In this document: positions 25,801 to 34,371 of the stretch, piece by piece
Layout of the letters: the number at the start of each line of letters is the position of its first letter
Numbering within the stretch: the stretch's first letter is position 1
From: IDS-8 sp964424805
Lineage (GTDB): Bacteria > Pseudomonadota > Gammaproteobacteria > Steroidobacterales > Woeseiaceae
Direction: 5' to 3'
Assembly: GCA_964424805.1 (NCBI GenBank)
Contig: CAYRKH010000013.1
Coordinates: 1-61,147, forward strand
Length of the DNA: 61,147 nucleotides
Notes under the pieces: generated by a model
Database searches by the model: none
What the model was told of the DNA's origin: nothing
The model's input: the letters and a program-made list of their open reading frames with translations, nothing else
Translations under genes and position numbers: made by a program

Positions 25801-26642
25801 GCGATACCGACGGTAACCTGTGGCGCATCGATCTCCCGGGCTCGAACACCGGCAAATGGGAGGCACCGAAGGGCCTGCAATCGGGCAACAGCTTCGTCCC
25901 GCTGTTCGTCGCCCGTGATGCCGCCGGACAGCGGCAGGCGATCACGGCGCCGCTGCAGTCGGCTTTCAACGAGGACGGCCTGCACACGGTCTTCTTCGGC
26001 ACCGGCAGCTTCTACCGCATCGACGACAACGTGGTGCCGGCGAACCCGGATGTCGACACCTTCTACGGGATCATAGACCGCGGCAAGCCAGTCACGCGTG
26101 CCAACCTGCTCCAGCAGACGATCGTCGCGGAGACGGCCGTGAACGGCATGCGCGTGAGGGGAGTCTCGTCGCACGATATGCAGGACGGTCTCGACGGCTG
26201 GTTCCTCGACCTCGTGTCGCCGGGCGGCGCGGCAGGCGAACGCGTCGTGTCAAAGGCGACGGTACGCGGGGATCGCGTCATCTTCGCGACTCTGATCCCG
26301 AACAAGGATCCCTGCGCCTTCGGAGGCGATAGCTGGATCATGGAGGTCAGCTCGTATAACGGCGGGCGGCTGGATTACGCGGTGTTCGACCTCAACAACG
26401 ACATGCTGTTCGACCAGGACGACTGGATCACGGTAGAGGATGAAGACGGCAACGAGGTAAAGATCCCGCCGTCGGCCATTGCGCCGGAGATCAACATTGT
26501 CAAAACGCCGGCCATCATCGGGGGCGTCGGGGACAACCAGGACGAGGTCAAAATCCTGTCCGGCTCCTCCGGCCAGCTCGTCCGGATTACCGAGCGCGGG
26601 AACGTCGGCCTTGGCCGGCAATCCTGGCGGCAGATGAGGTAG
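22833..26642 (+). CDS. pilY1: PilY1/PilC-type tip adhesin, operon A
   Basis: 1269 aa from ATG 22833, with AAGGA 9 bp upstream. A signal peptide (hydrophobic ALCAAALTLVVASPAMA) is followed by a large N-terminal region containing YTGYFDANKCYNY and WSGNFLNW motifs, and a C-terminal beta-propeller (PilC domain, ~740-1180): GDIINSDPQFVHR, VVVGANDGMLHGFDA, FVPNAAFEHLYEL, IVVGATGAGGRSVFALDVT. A calcium-site motif DLNADRVAD lies at 977-985, ahead of YVGDTDGNLWRIDL. No MIDAS (DxSxS) of a VWA domain was seen. It binds host or surface ligands and controls pilus retraction in relatives. Operon B has a larger paralogue. Confidence 0.93.
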   Translation: MSTDSLRAIIAHHVLKPAGRALCAAALTLVVASPAMAEVSQTPLYLGGGNVPGNLTLVPSVEWPTINSVANLGEYDPAHSYTGYFDANKCYNYVYDSTESQRRFEPKAWATAHTCNNLWSGNFLNWAATQTIDPFRSVLTGGLRVRDTVSQTWLEKARHDGQGGSNIYPNRKITGKSLISGATPFTADAFYMRIEGLGNRMRFRLDNNDINDDVQNYNPAYSVSYGNSYDVAVRVAVCVAADFLEPNCRAYPSGYFKPEGLIQQYADELRIGVFGYLNDHDMLRDGGVLRARQGFVGPKMIVPDAGEADNPNREWDPDTGQFVRNPRPADASATASAFGISINDSGAINYLNKFGQLTSNNHKNFDPVSELYYTALRYLKNQGNIRQYVDPKQTGVNAAQAADRFPVIIDWDDPIQYACQKNVILGIGDVNTHRDKNLPGSTSGSEEPATPGAVSGDNTVNVATETARVAAMEGITIGTPFSGRNNSAYIAGLAWDAHTRDIRPEPDMPGTQTVSTHWVDVLEAQTLEPPAQNQYYLATKYGGFRKPDDFDPAKHTGALPLDWWHSNGETLVSFGVNAKPKDVTFYRPDNYYLAGNANQMVESLTQAFANISAELRSSASSVAANSTRLDADTAVFQAAFDSTRWSGELQAFRINMDGTIAENPTWRAAARLDALTEAQVANRDIFTAAPPSLTGDGTLLSRTGYDFTWAQLTASQQALLTQDGASTSVGQDRLAFLRGSRLKEQPGGLLRQRDSRLGDIINSDPQFVHRQDFGYVLLAQSEAFKGKGIGEAYKAFRESASYLARPPMVVVGANDGMLHGFDASLGASGGSELFAFVPNAAFEHLYELTLPDYSHRFYVDSSPRVADAWFDGGWGTIVVGATGAGGRSVFALDVTTPGNMTSGDFLWEFSHPSMGYTIGQPAVAPLPNGKFGVIVTSGYQSGATDGMIWILDPADGSIIRSITVPNSGGLGPPLVTDLNADRVADRIYVGDTDGNLWRIDLPGSNTGKWEAPKGLQSGNSFVPLFVARDAAGQRQAITAPLQSAFNEDGLHTVFFGTGSFYRIDDNVVPANPDVDTFYGIIDRGKPVTRANLLQQTIVAETAVNGMRVRGVSSHDMQDGLDGWFLDLVSPGGAAGERVVSKATVRGDRVIFATLIPNKDPCAFGGDSWIMEVSSYNGGRLDYAVFDLNNDMLFDQDDWITVEDEDGNEVKIPPSAIAPEINIVKTPAIIGGVGDNQDEVKILSGSSGQLVRITERGNVGLGRQSWRQMR

Positions 26643-26646
26643 GAAC

Positions 26647-27081
26647 ATGCAAAACGGAACGAACCGGCGGCAGAGCGCTCCGATGCGCGGCTTCACCCTC
26701 GTGGAACTGATGATCGTGGTGGTGATCATCGGCATCCTGGCGGCCTTCGCTTATCCCTCGTACCAGGAGCAGGTTCGAAAGACGAAGCGCTCGGATGGCA
26801 AGGCGATGCTGATGGAGGTCGCACAGGAGCTTGAGCGGTGCTACACGCGGTTTGGCGCCTATGACAACGCGGCTTGCAGCGCGGCGAACGACCTCCCGAA
26901 GACCTCGCCCGAGGAGCATTACGAGATTTCGGCAACGGCCCTCAGTGCCACCGCATTCACGCTGGATGCCACGCCGCAGGGTTCGCAGGCAAACGACACT
27001 GAGTGTGCCGTCCTTCGCCTCACCAGCACGGGCGTGCAGGGCTCGCAGGGCGGCAACCTGGATCCGAACGGCTGCTGGTAG
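26647..27081 (+). CDS. pilE: PilE-type minor pilin, operon A
   Basis: 144 aa, 4 bp after pilY1. Leader of 15 residues ends SAPMRG before FTLVELMIVVVIIGILAAFA; Glu5 is present and YPSYQEQVRKTKRSDGK follows. The head has Cys pairs CYTRFGAYDNAAC and a C-terminal Cys before the final W. This is the usual last gene of the fimT-pilVWXY1E operon in Xanthomonas-type bacteria and completes the tip complex. The 244 bp after it (27082-27325) hold no gene, only the upstream elements of operon B. Confidence 0.92.
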   Translation: MQNGTNRRQSAPMRGFTLVELMIVVVIIGILAAFAYPSYQEQVRKTKRSDGKAMLMEVAQELERCYTRFGAYDNAACSAANDLPKTSPEEHYEISATALSATAFTLDATPQGSQANDTECAVLRLTSTGVQGSQGGNLDPNGCW

Positions 27082-27120
27082 CCTGCGACACCTCGCCGTT
27101 CCGCACCGGTAAACCTCGGG

Positions 27121-27214
27121 TTATGTCAACCGGGAACAACAACTTGTTGCCTCGGGAGTGATGCCCGCGCCCATTTTGCCACCGCTCATCCGTTCAAAGA
27201 TGCCGCTCGTCGGA
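27121..27214 (+). promoter_or_regulatory. Conserved upstream block of pilin operon B
   Basis: TTATGTCAA (27121-27129) and a 33-bp block (27182-27214) containing CCGTTCA and ATGCCGCTCGTCGGA. Both correspond to elements before operon A (19772-19867) with spacing equal to within 2-3 bp, although the surrounding sequence has diverged. Probably a promoter plus regulator site. Confidence 0.55.
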
Positions 27215-27325
27215 AGAGCGCGAGCTACGCGAACAATCTGCGCGGCGGATCACGCCGGGCGGTCTCCAGCGCCAGCAGAATGCCGGACACCAGGAGGACG
27301 GACGCATTCCAGGGAGGACGCTTTG

Positions 27326-27859
27326 TTGGCTTGCCGCACGAAAAACCGGGGATTCACGCTGCTCGAGCTGATAGTGACCGTGGCGGTGGCTGCCATCATC
27401 TTCTCGTTCGGCGTGCCGAGTTTCATGGACGTGGCACGCAACGGACGTGCCGCCGCGAACGCCAACGAGTTCGTGACGGCTTTCAGCATCGCGCGCAGCG
27501 AAGCCGTCAAACGGGGCGCCCGCGTCACGGTCTGTGCGAGCAAAGACGGGGCGACCTGCAGCGGCGACTGGAGCGACGGCTGGATCGTCATCGCTGACGG
27601 CGCCGCAAGCGACGACGCCGACCCGCCCGTCGTCGACGACGTGCTGCGCACCTGGCCGGCCCCGGCCGGCGACCCGGCAATCGCGGCACCGGCAAACGCG
27701 GACTGGGTCCGATTCCTGCCGCGCGGCAGTGCCCGTACGCCGGCACCAATGCCCGTGACCTTCACCATGAAAGTCGCAGGCTGCTCCGACCTGCAGGGCC
27801 GGAGCATCGAGCTCAACGCCGTCGGCCGAACCACCGTCTCGCGGGTAGCGTGCCCATGA
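27326..27859 (+). CDS. fimT: FimT/GspH-type minor pilin, operon B
   Basis: 177 aa from a TTG at 27326, chosen because AGGGAGG lies 8 bp upstream and gives a nine-residue prepilin leader ending KNRG before FTLLELIVTVAVAAIIFSFG. A TTG at 27323 is equally in frame, and ATG codons further upstream lie in the conserved non-coding block. The head domain matches FimT: RSEAVKRGARVTVCASKDG, then C at ATCSGDWSDGW. It is a paralogue of 19972-20463. Its stop overlaps the pilV start. Confidence 0.88.
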   Translation: MACRTKNRGFTLLELIVTVAVAAIIFSFGVPSFMDVARNGRAAANANEFVTAFSIARSEAVKRGARVTVCASKDGATCSGDWSDGWIVIADGAASDDADPPVVDDVLRTWPAPAGDPAIAAPANADWVRFLPRGSARTPAPMPVTFTMKVAGCSDLQGRSIELNAVGRTTVSRVACP

Positions 27860-28350
27860 AGACGCTCGGCACTCGCCGGCCGGGTTCCAGCGTCCGCAGG
27901 GCGAAGCACCGTGGCGGCAAGCTCGCGGGTTTCACGATGATCGAGGTACTGGTCGCCCTGATCGTGCTCTCGCTCGGGCTCCTGGGGCTCGCCAGCCTGC
28001 AGGTGACGACGACGAAGTTCAATCACTCGGCCTACCTGCGGTCCCAGGCCACGAGGCTCGCCTACAGCATGGCGGACCGCATGCGTGCCAACCGCGCCGC
28101 TGCCCTCGAGAACAACGCGTACAGCGGCGTGAACTTCGTCGCGAATCCCGCCTGCGGCGCCGTCGCGGGCGGCACCGTTGCCGAGCGCGACATCTCGGCG
28201 TGGCGCAACGCGCTGGCCTGCTCGCTGCCCTCCGGCAACGGCCGCATCGAGTTCGACGCCGCTACCGAAATGGTCACGATCAGCGTGCGCTGGGACGACA
28301 CCCGCGGTGAGGAAGACCCGGAAACCTTTGCGATGACGACCCGCCTGTGA
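27856..28350 (+). CDS. pilV: Type IV pilus minor pilin PilV, operon B
   Basis: 164 aa from ATG 27856, overlapping the fimT stop as ATGA. The leader ends KLAG before FTMIEVLVALIVLSLGLLGL, with the classical Phe+1 and Glu5. SLQVTTTKFNHSAYLRSQATR and ADRMRANRAAA identify PilV. The C-terminal part (SVRWDDTRGEEDPETFAMTT) parallels that of the operon A copy. Role as for pilV-A; whether the two are interchangeable is unknown. Confidence 0.92.
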   Translation: MKTLGTRRPGSSVRRAKHRGGKLAGFTMIEVLVALIVLSLGLLGLASLQVTTTKFNHSAYLRSQATRLAYSMADRMRANRAAALENNAYSGVNFVANPACGAVAGGTVAERDISAWRNALACSLPSGNGRIEFDAATEMVTISVRWDDTRGEEDPETFAMTTRL

Positions 28351-29462
28351 GCACCCGGCGCGAAACCCTGCCCACGCGGCCGCCGCGCGGCATGACCCTG
28401 GTCGAGCTCCTGATCGCGATGGTGCTGGGGCTCGTGCTCATGGCCGGCGTCATCCAGGTGTTCCTCGGCAACCGCGCGGCTTATTCCTTCAACGAAGGGC
28501 TGTCGCGCCTGCAGGAAAACGGCCGCTTCGCCATGGACACGCTGAGCTTTCACGCGCGCATGGCCGGCTACCTCGGCTGCCTGTCCAACGTCACCGTTGC
28601 CAACAACCTCGGCAACAGCAACCCCTTGGCGTTCGACTTTGCACAGTCCCTGTTCGGCTACGAAGCCGTGGGCACGGCTCCCGACGACACGTTCGCGGCC
28701 GCGGCCGTCAATCCCGGCAACTCGGGGAACGCCGCCGACTGGTCCGGCGGACTGCCGGCGGCGCTGGTCGGTGACGTCATCCCGGGCAGCGACGTGCTGG
28801 TCATCCGCAACGTGACGCCGCAGTCGCATACCTTGCTCAGCCCCTTCAGCGATGCGGACAAGCTCTACGTCGATGCGGCGCCGTCGGACTACGCCGCCGG
28901 CGAGATCGGCGTCGTGTCGGACTGCCAGAAAGCATCGATCTTCCAGATCACGGGGATAGCCGGCGAAACCACGGGCATCAGCCTCGCGCATACCGGGGCC
29001 AGCTACACCCCGGGCAATACGCTCGCCACCTGGGACACCGACCAGCAGTACGCGGCGGGCGCCGAGATGCGGCGCGCCGAGACGTGGATCTACTACGTGG
29101 GCGCGCGCAGCGGCGGCGGCCCGCCCGTCCTGTACCAGCGCCGCCTGCAGCGGTCCGGCACGACCGTCGACCTGGTAGCGGAAGAGCTGGTCGAGGGCGT
29201 CGACACGATGCAGGTGCTCTACGGCGTCGATTCGAACACCGACGGCGCGGTCGACGAGTACCGGACGGCCAACAGCGTCGGTGACTGGAGCCAGGTCGTT
29301 TCGGTGCGCGTCGCGCTGCTGATGCGCGCACCGGACGAATACGGCTCCGAGCGCGACACGCAGGTCTACGGCGTCAACGAGACGCAGTTCGATCCCGTCG
29401 ACGATCGCCGCGTGCGCGAGGTCTTCACCACCACCGTTGCCATCCGGAACAGACTGCCATGA
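28347..29462 (+). CDS. pilW: Type IV pilus minor pilin PilW, operon B
   Basis: 371 aa from GTG 28347, whose last bases overlap the pilV stop (GTGA). The leader ends PPRG before MTLVELLIAMVLGLVLMAGV; Met at +1 and Glu5. SRLQENGRFAMDTLSFHARMAG, PGSDVLVIRN and the C-terminal VREVFTTTVAIRNRLP are shared with the operon A paralogue. Minor pilin of the tip complex. The 4-bp overlaps before and after imply coupled translation. Confidence 0.92.
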   Translation: MSTRRETLPTRPPRGMTLVELLIAMVLGLVLMAGVIQVFLGNRAAYSFNEGLSRLQENGRFAMDTLSFHARMAGYLGCLSNVTVANNLGNSNPLAFDFAQSLFGYEAVGTAPDDTFAAAAVNPGNSGNAADWSGGLPAALVGDVIPGSDVLVIRNVTPQSHTLLSPFSDADKLYVDAAPSDYAAGEIGVVSDCQKASIFQITGIAGETTGISLAHTGASYTPGNTLATWDTDQQYAAGAEMRRAETWIYYVGARSGGGPPVLYQRRLQRSGTTVDLVAEELVEGVDTMQVLYGVDSNTDGAVDEYRTANSVGDWSQVVSVRVALLMRAPDEYGSERDTQVYGVNETQFDPVDDRRVREVFTTTVAIRNRLP

Positions 29463-29977
29463 AGCGTATTCACTCGACTGCAACTGCCGTCCAGGCGCGC
29501 CAGCAGGGCGCTGTCCTGGTGGTGTCACTGATCCTGCTGCTGGTGATGACCATCCTCGGCGTGAGCTCGATGAGCAGCACGACGATGCAGGAACGCATGG
29601 CCGGCAACCTGCGCGACAACAACCTCGCCTTCCAGGCGGCGGAGTCCGCCCTGCGCGACGGCGAGGAATTCCTGCGCCAGGCGACGCTGCCGCCGTTCAC
29701 CGGCAGCAACGGCCTGCTCGAGCGCCAGGATGGCGCCGGCCAGGCCGGCTTCTGGAATACGTTTGCGTGGGGATCCAACAGCCGCACGGCGGCCGCGCCC
29801 GACGGCGTGGCGGCAGCACCTCAGTTCGTAATCGAAGAGCTGCCGCCGGTACCTGCCCCCGGGGAGAGCCTGAAGTTCGGGCCGCTGTCCGAGGTCGGCG
29901 TTTATCGGGTTACGGCGAGGGGCGTCGGCGGCTCCGAGGACGCGGTCAGCATCCTGCAAACCACGTTCCGGCGCTGA
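29459..29977 (+). CDS. pilX: Type IV pilus assembly protein PilX, operon B
   Basis: 172 aa, ATG 29459 overlapping the pilW stop. Hydrophobic helix AVLVVSLILLLVMTILGVSS followed by the PilX block TMQERMAGNLRDNNLAFQAAE and SALRDGEEFLRQ. The C-terminal region (VYRVTARGVGG) matches the PilX family. Unlike operon A, where 25 bp separate pilW and pilX, the genes here overlap. The gap to pilY1 is only 22 bp and has an ordinary AAGGGGAACG ribosome-binding region. Confidence 0.9.
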   Translation: MKRIHSTATAVQARQQGAVLVVSLILLLVMTILGVSSMSSTTMQERMAGNLRDNNLAFQAAESALRDGEEFLRQATLPPFTGSNGLLERQDGAGQAGFWNTFAWGSNSRTAAAPDGVAAAPQFVIEELPPVPAPGESLKFGPLSEVGVYRVTARGVGGSEDAVSILQTTFRR

Positions 29978-29999
29978 CGGTTCGCAAGGGGAACGATCC

Positions 30000-32900
30000 A
30001 TGAAATACCGACAGAAGTTCGGGCACCTGCTGGGCAGCGCGGGCATCCTCTGGCTACTGAGCGCGCCCGTCTCGGCAGCCGTCAACATGTCGAACGTGCC
30101 GCTGTTCCTGCCGGGCGCCGTGCCCCCGCTGAACATGCTCGTCATGGGCCGGGATCACACGCTCTACTACGAAGCCTACAACGACGCTTCGGACCTGGAC
30201 GGGGACGGCACGCCCGACGTCGGGTACAAGCCGCGCGAAATCGACTACTTCGGGTACTTCGATTCGCACAAGTGCTACACGTACGGGAGCGGGCGGTTCT
30301 CGCCGTCCGGCACGACCGCGGACAAGCGCTGCGCGGGTTCCAATGAATGGAGCGGCGACTTCCTGAACTACGTGACGACCTCGCGTATCGATGCGCTGCG
30401 CAAGGTGCTGTACGGCGGCAGCCGCAGCACCGATACGGCCTCGATGACGATCCTGGAGCGCAGCCACGTGCCACAGGACGCGCATTCCTGGGGCAAGGAC
30501 TACGAGAGCATCGCGCGCGACGGCTACGACATCCGGGATTACACGCCCTACCCGCTGCCCAACTCGGGCAGCCGCCACCTGTTTGCGAACACGACGCCGC
30601 TGGGCGGCGACAGGCCGCTGCTCCGGGTGCTGACCAACCAGAAGTACCGGATCTGGGACTGGGTCAGCATCGAGCGGCCGGTGGCTGGCAACCGGGTGGA
30701 GCACGGGGGCAGCGGCCCCTGGGTGACCCCGAGCGACTTCACGGTCCGCGTGCAGGTCTGCACCAACTCCATGCCGGAGTCCAACTGCCGCCGGTATCCC
30801 GACGGCAACTACAAGCCCATAGGCCTGCTGCAGGAGTTCGGGGAGAACGACAAGATGTTGTTCGGTCTGCTGTCGGGCTCGTATACGAACAACACGCGCG
30901 GCGGCGTGCTGCGCAAGAACGTCGCCTCGATTTCCGACGAGATCGACGAGAACGACGGCACGTTCAGGTCGAAAGTAGGGATCATTCGTACCATCGACCG
31001 GTTCCGTACCATCGGCTTCGGCGGCAGCCACGAGTACAACCAGAACTGCGGCTGGATCACGGACCGACCGATCAGCGACGGCGAATGCCGCATGTGGGGC
31101 AATCCCGTCGGGGAGATGATCTACGAGGCGCTGCGCTACTTTGCCGACAAGGGGTACGCAACGCCATCGTACGTCTCGGGGCTGCCGGGCGGCGACGACC
31201 AGTCCCTGGGCCTCCCGCTGGCCGACTGGCAGAAGCCCTTCGACGAGCACCCGGTTTGCTCCAAGCCCGTGAACCTCGTCATCAGCGGTGTCAACCCGTC
31301 CTATGACACCGACGACATCCCTGGCAGCGCGTTCAGCTCGTTCTCCGGTGACCTGTCCGGCTTCAGTGCGCGATCGCTGGGCGATACCATCTGGCGCCAC
31401 GAGGTGGGCGGTGCCCGCCAGCATTTCATCGGCCAGTCGGGCAGCCTCTATGACGGCGCGCCGACAGCCAAGACCGTGACGAGCTTCGGCAGCATACGCG
31501 GTCTCGCGCCGGAAGAGCCGACCAAGGAAGGCGGCTACTACTCCGCGAGCGCGACCTACTTCGGTTTCACCAACGACCTGAGCCCCGCCGAGGGCGACCA
31601 GAAGGTGCGAAGCTATGCCGTGGCGCTGGCGTCGCCGCTGCCGCGCATCGAGATACCGGTGGCCGGAAACCTGGTGACGCTGGTGCCCTTCGGCAAATCC
31701 GTTTACGGACCGAGCGGCTACAACATCAACGGCAAACAGGGCGAGTTCCAGCCGACCAACACGATCGTAGACTTCTATATCGAGAAAATCGCGAACACAG
31801 GGCCGGGCAACCAGGACGCGGGAAACGGCGGCCGCCCGTACGGCCGGTTCAGGATCAACTTCGAGGACGTGGAGCAGGGGGCGGACCACGACATGGACGC
31901 CATCGTCTTCTACGAATTCGAGGTGACGACGGCCAACGAGGTGAAGGTCAAGCTCACCTCGGAATACGCGGCCGGCGGCATCGAGCAGCACATGGGTTAT
32001 GTCATCTCCGGCACGACCGCCGACGGCATCTATCTCGAGGTGCGCGACAGGGATACGTCTTCCGATAACGCCACCCGCTATTTTCTCGACACGCCGGCCG
32101 GGGTTCTCCCCGGTGACTGTGCCCGGTCCAACGCACCGACAGCCTGCGGCAACGTGCTCGGGTTCTCGGCAGAGCGCACATTCGTCCCCAGCGGCAACCC
32201 CGCAGCCACGCTGCTCAAGGACCCGCTTTGGTACGCGGCCAAGTGGGGCGGCTTCGAAGACGGCAACGGCAACGGCATTCCGGACGTGCAGGAAGAGTGG
32301 GACGCGGACGGCGACGGCAATCCCGACAACTATTTCCTCGTGACCAACGCGCTGAACCTGAACGAGCAGCTCTCGAATGCGTTCGAGCTGATCCTGTCCA
32401 CGGCGTCATCGGCCTCGGCGGTCGCCACGAACTCCACGCGCCTCGACACCGAAACCCTGATCTACCAGGCGCGCTTCCGCAGCGACGACTGGACCGGCGA
32501 GCTGCTGGCTTACCGGCTGCTGTCCAACGGCACGCTCGGCGCCGTCCAGTGGGATGCGGCGCAGCTCCTGCCGGATCCCGACGACCGCGTCATTTTCACG
32601 AGCGACAGCTCAGGGGACGGCATAGCGTTCGAATGGGACCAGCTCAGCAGCGTCCAGAAGGACGCGCTCGATCGCGCGCCCGGCGGCAGCACGGACGGCC
32701 TCGGGGAAGCGCGCGTGGAGTGGCTGCGCGGCGACCAGGCCAACGAGCTGCGAAACGGCGGCACCTTCCGCAACCGGCGCGTGCCACTGGGCGACATCGT
32801 CAACTCCGATCCCGTTTTCGTTGGCGCCCAGAACTTCGGCTACGAGGCGTTGCCCGCCGGCACGCCCGGGCGCGACAGCTATCGCGCGTTCCGGGAAAGC

Positions 32901-34358
32901 AAGATCAGCACTTCCGGGGCGGCATTGCAGCCGACGATCTACGTCGGCGCCAACGACGGCATGCTGCACGGCTTCGATGCGATGACGGGCGAGGAACGCC
33001 TTGCCTACGTGCCGGGCACGCTGATCCCCGAGCTGAACGAACTCCCGGATCCCAACTACAGGCACCGCTACTACGTCGACGGCCACATCACCGTCGGCGA
33101 CGCCTACATCAACCGCAACGGCGCCACCCGCTGGGCGAGCGTGCTGGTCGGCACGACGGGCGCGGGCGGCAAGACCGTGTTCGCGCTCGACGTCACCGAC
33201 CCGGGAAGCTTCGATGAAGCGGACGTGATGTGGGAATTCACGGACCCCGACCTCGGCTACACCATCGGCCTGCCGGTAGTGGCGAGGATGGCGGACGGTA
33301 CCTGGGCGGCGGTATTCGGCAATGGGTACGACGGCAGCAACCAGCGCTCCGTGCTGTACGTCGTGCGGCTTGCCGACGGTGTCCTGCTGAAGAAGATCGA
33401 GGTCGGCGCCGGCAGCACGGCGAATCCCAACGGCCTCGCATCGCCGACGCTACTCGCGGACGGTACCCGTACGATCCGGAGCATTTACGCCGGCGACCTG
33501 CACGGCAACCTGTGGGAGTTCGACGTCAGCTCGAGCAGCAGCGGATCCTGGGGAGCCGCCTACACCGATGCCGGCAATCCCGTTCCGCTCTTCGTCGCGC
33601 GCGATGCCGCGGGCAACCGCCAGCCGATCACCGCGCCGATCGAGATCAGCCGCCATCCCGAAGGGGGTTACATGCTGTTCTTCGGAACCGGCAAGTTCTT
33701 CGAGACCAACGATAACCTCGTCGGCGCGGCGCCCCAGGTACAAAGCTTCTACGGCATCTGGGATCGCACGAGCAGCCCTGCCACGGCCGTTACCGGCAAC
33801 CGCGACACCGCCCTGCAGCGCCAGCAGATCGTGTACGAAGGCCCTGCCGGCGGCAGTGCGTTCGAGGTCCGCCTCACGACCGACAACGATGTCGACTGGA
33901 ACAGCAAGCGCGGCTGGTACATCGACCTCAGGAGCCCGAATAAAGGCGCCGAAGGCGAGCGCGTCGTCGCGGCACCGATCCTGCGCAGCGGCCGGATCGT
34001 TTTCCCGACGCTCATCCCGTCGCCGGACCCCTGCGGCTTCGGCGGCAGCAGCTGGCTGATGGAAATGGAAGCGATCAGCGGCGCGCGGCTGGCGGATTCG
34101 CCCCTCGACATCAACGAGGACGGCGACATCGACGGCGACGACATGGTGGGTATCGACATCGACGGCGACGGGTCAGACGACGCCTACGTGGCCGTGAGCG
34201 GCGTCCGCTCCCGCGAGGGCATCATTCGCACGCCCGCGGTCGTAGGCGCCGGCGACCTGGAGTACAAGATCGCCAGCGGCACGTCCGGCAACGTGGAAAC
34301 ATTGCGCGAGCGCGGCGCCTTCGACCTGGCGCGCGGCTCCTGGCGTCAAATCCGGTAG
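30000..34358 (+). CDS. pilY1: PilY1/PilC-type tip adhesin, operon B
   Basis: 1452 aa. Signal peptide (HLLGSAGILWLLSAPVSAA), then an N-terminal region with IDYFGYFDSHKCYTYGSG and WSGDFLNYVTTSRIDALRK, and a C-terminal PilC beta-propeller (~930-1400: GDIVNSDPVFVG, YVGANDGMLHGFDAMTG, VLVGTTGAGGKTVFALDVTD, FFGTGKFFETNDN). The position of the conserved calcium loop before YAGDLHGNLWEFD reads LLADGTRTIR (from residue 1151), so the acidic residues of copy A are missing. In exchange it has three other acidic repeats: DLDGDGTPD near residue 66, DGNGNGIPD with DADGDGNPD near 755-780, and DINEDGDIDGDD with DIDGDGSDD near 1370-1395. It is 183 residues longer than copy A. No VWA MIDAS seen. Confidence 0.93.
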   Translation: MKYRQKFGHLLGSAGILWLLSAPVSAAVNMSNVPLFLPGAVPPLNMLVMGRDHTLYYEAYNDASDLDGDGTPDVGYKPREIDYFGYFDSHKCYTYGSGRFSPSGTTADKRCAGSNEWSGDFLNYVTTSRIDALRKVLYGGSRSTDTASMTILERSHVPQDAHSWGKDYESIARDGYDIRDYTPYPLPNSGSRHLFANTTPLGGDRPLLRVLTNQKYRIWDWVSIERPVAGNRVEHGGSGPWVTPSDFTVRVQVCTNSMPESNCRRYPDGNYKPIGLLQEFGENDKMLFGLLSGSYTNNTRGGVLRKNVASISDEIDENDGTFRSKVGIIRTIDRFRTIGFGGSHEYNQNCGWITDRPISDGECRMWGNPVGEMIYEALRYFADKGYATPSYVSGLPGGDDQSLGLPLADWQKPFDEHPVCSKPVNLVISGVNPSYDTDDIPGSAFSSFSGDLSGFSARSLGDTIWRHEVGGARQHFIGQSGSLYDGAPTAKTVTSFGSIRGLAPEEPTKEGGYYSASATYFGFTNDLSPAEGDQKVRSYAVALASPLPRIEIPVAGNLVTLVPFGKSVYGPSGYNINGKQGEFQPTNTIVDFYIEKIANTGPGNQDAGNGGRPYGRFRINFEDVEQGADHDMDAIVFYEFEVTTANEVKVKLTSEYAAGGIEQHMGYVISGTTADGIYLEVRDRDTSSDNATRYFLDTPAGVLPGDCARSNAPTACGNVLGFSAERTFVPSGNPAATLLKDPLWYAAKWGGFEDGNGNGIPDVQEEWDADGDGNPDNYFLVTNALNLNEQLSNAFELILSTASSASAVATNSTRLDTETLIYQARFRSDDWTGELLAYRLLSNGTLGAVQWDAAQLLPDPDDRVIFTSDSSGDGIAFEWDQLSSVQKDALDRAPGGSTDGLGEARVEWLRGDQANELRNGGTFRNRRVPLGDIVNSDPVFVGAQNFGYEALPAGTPGRDSYRAFRESKISTSGAALQPTIYVGANDGMLHGFDAMTGEERLAYVPGTLIPELNELPDPNYRHRYYVDGHITVGDAYINRNGATRWASVLVGTTGAGGKTVFALDVTDPGSFDEADVMWEFTDPDLGYTIGLPVVARMADGTWAAVFGNGYDGSNQRSVLYVVRLADGVLLKKIEVGAGSTANPNGLASPTLLADGTRTIRSIYAGDLHGNLWEFDVSSSSSGSWGAAYTDAGNPVPLFVARDAAGNRQPITAPIEISRHPEGGYMLFFGTGKFFETNDNLVGAAPQVQSFYGIWDRTSSPATAVTGNRDTALQRQQIVYEGPAGGSAFEVRLTTDNDVDWNSKRGWYIDLRSPNKGAEGERVVAAPILRSGRIVFPTLIPSPDPCGFGGSSWLMEMEAISGARLADSPLDINEDGDIDGDDMVGIDIDGDGSDDAYVAVSGVRSREGIIRTPAVVGAGDLEYKIASGTSGNVETLRERGAFDLARGSWRQIR

Positions 34359-34371
34359 GAGGGAGGCACCA

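Noticed and set aside
22833..34358. VWA (MIDAS) domain in the N-terminal parts of the PilY1 proteins
   Set aside because: No DxSxS motif was visible in either protein.
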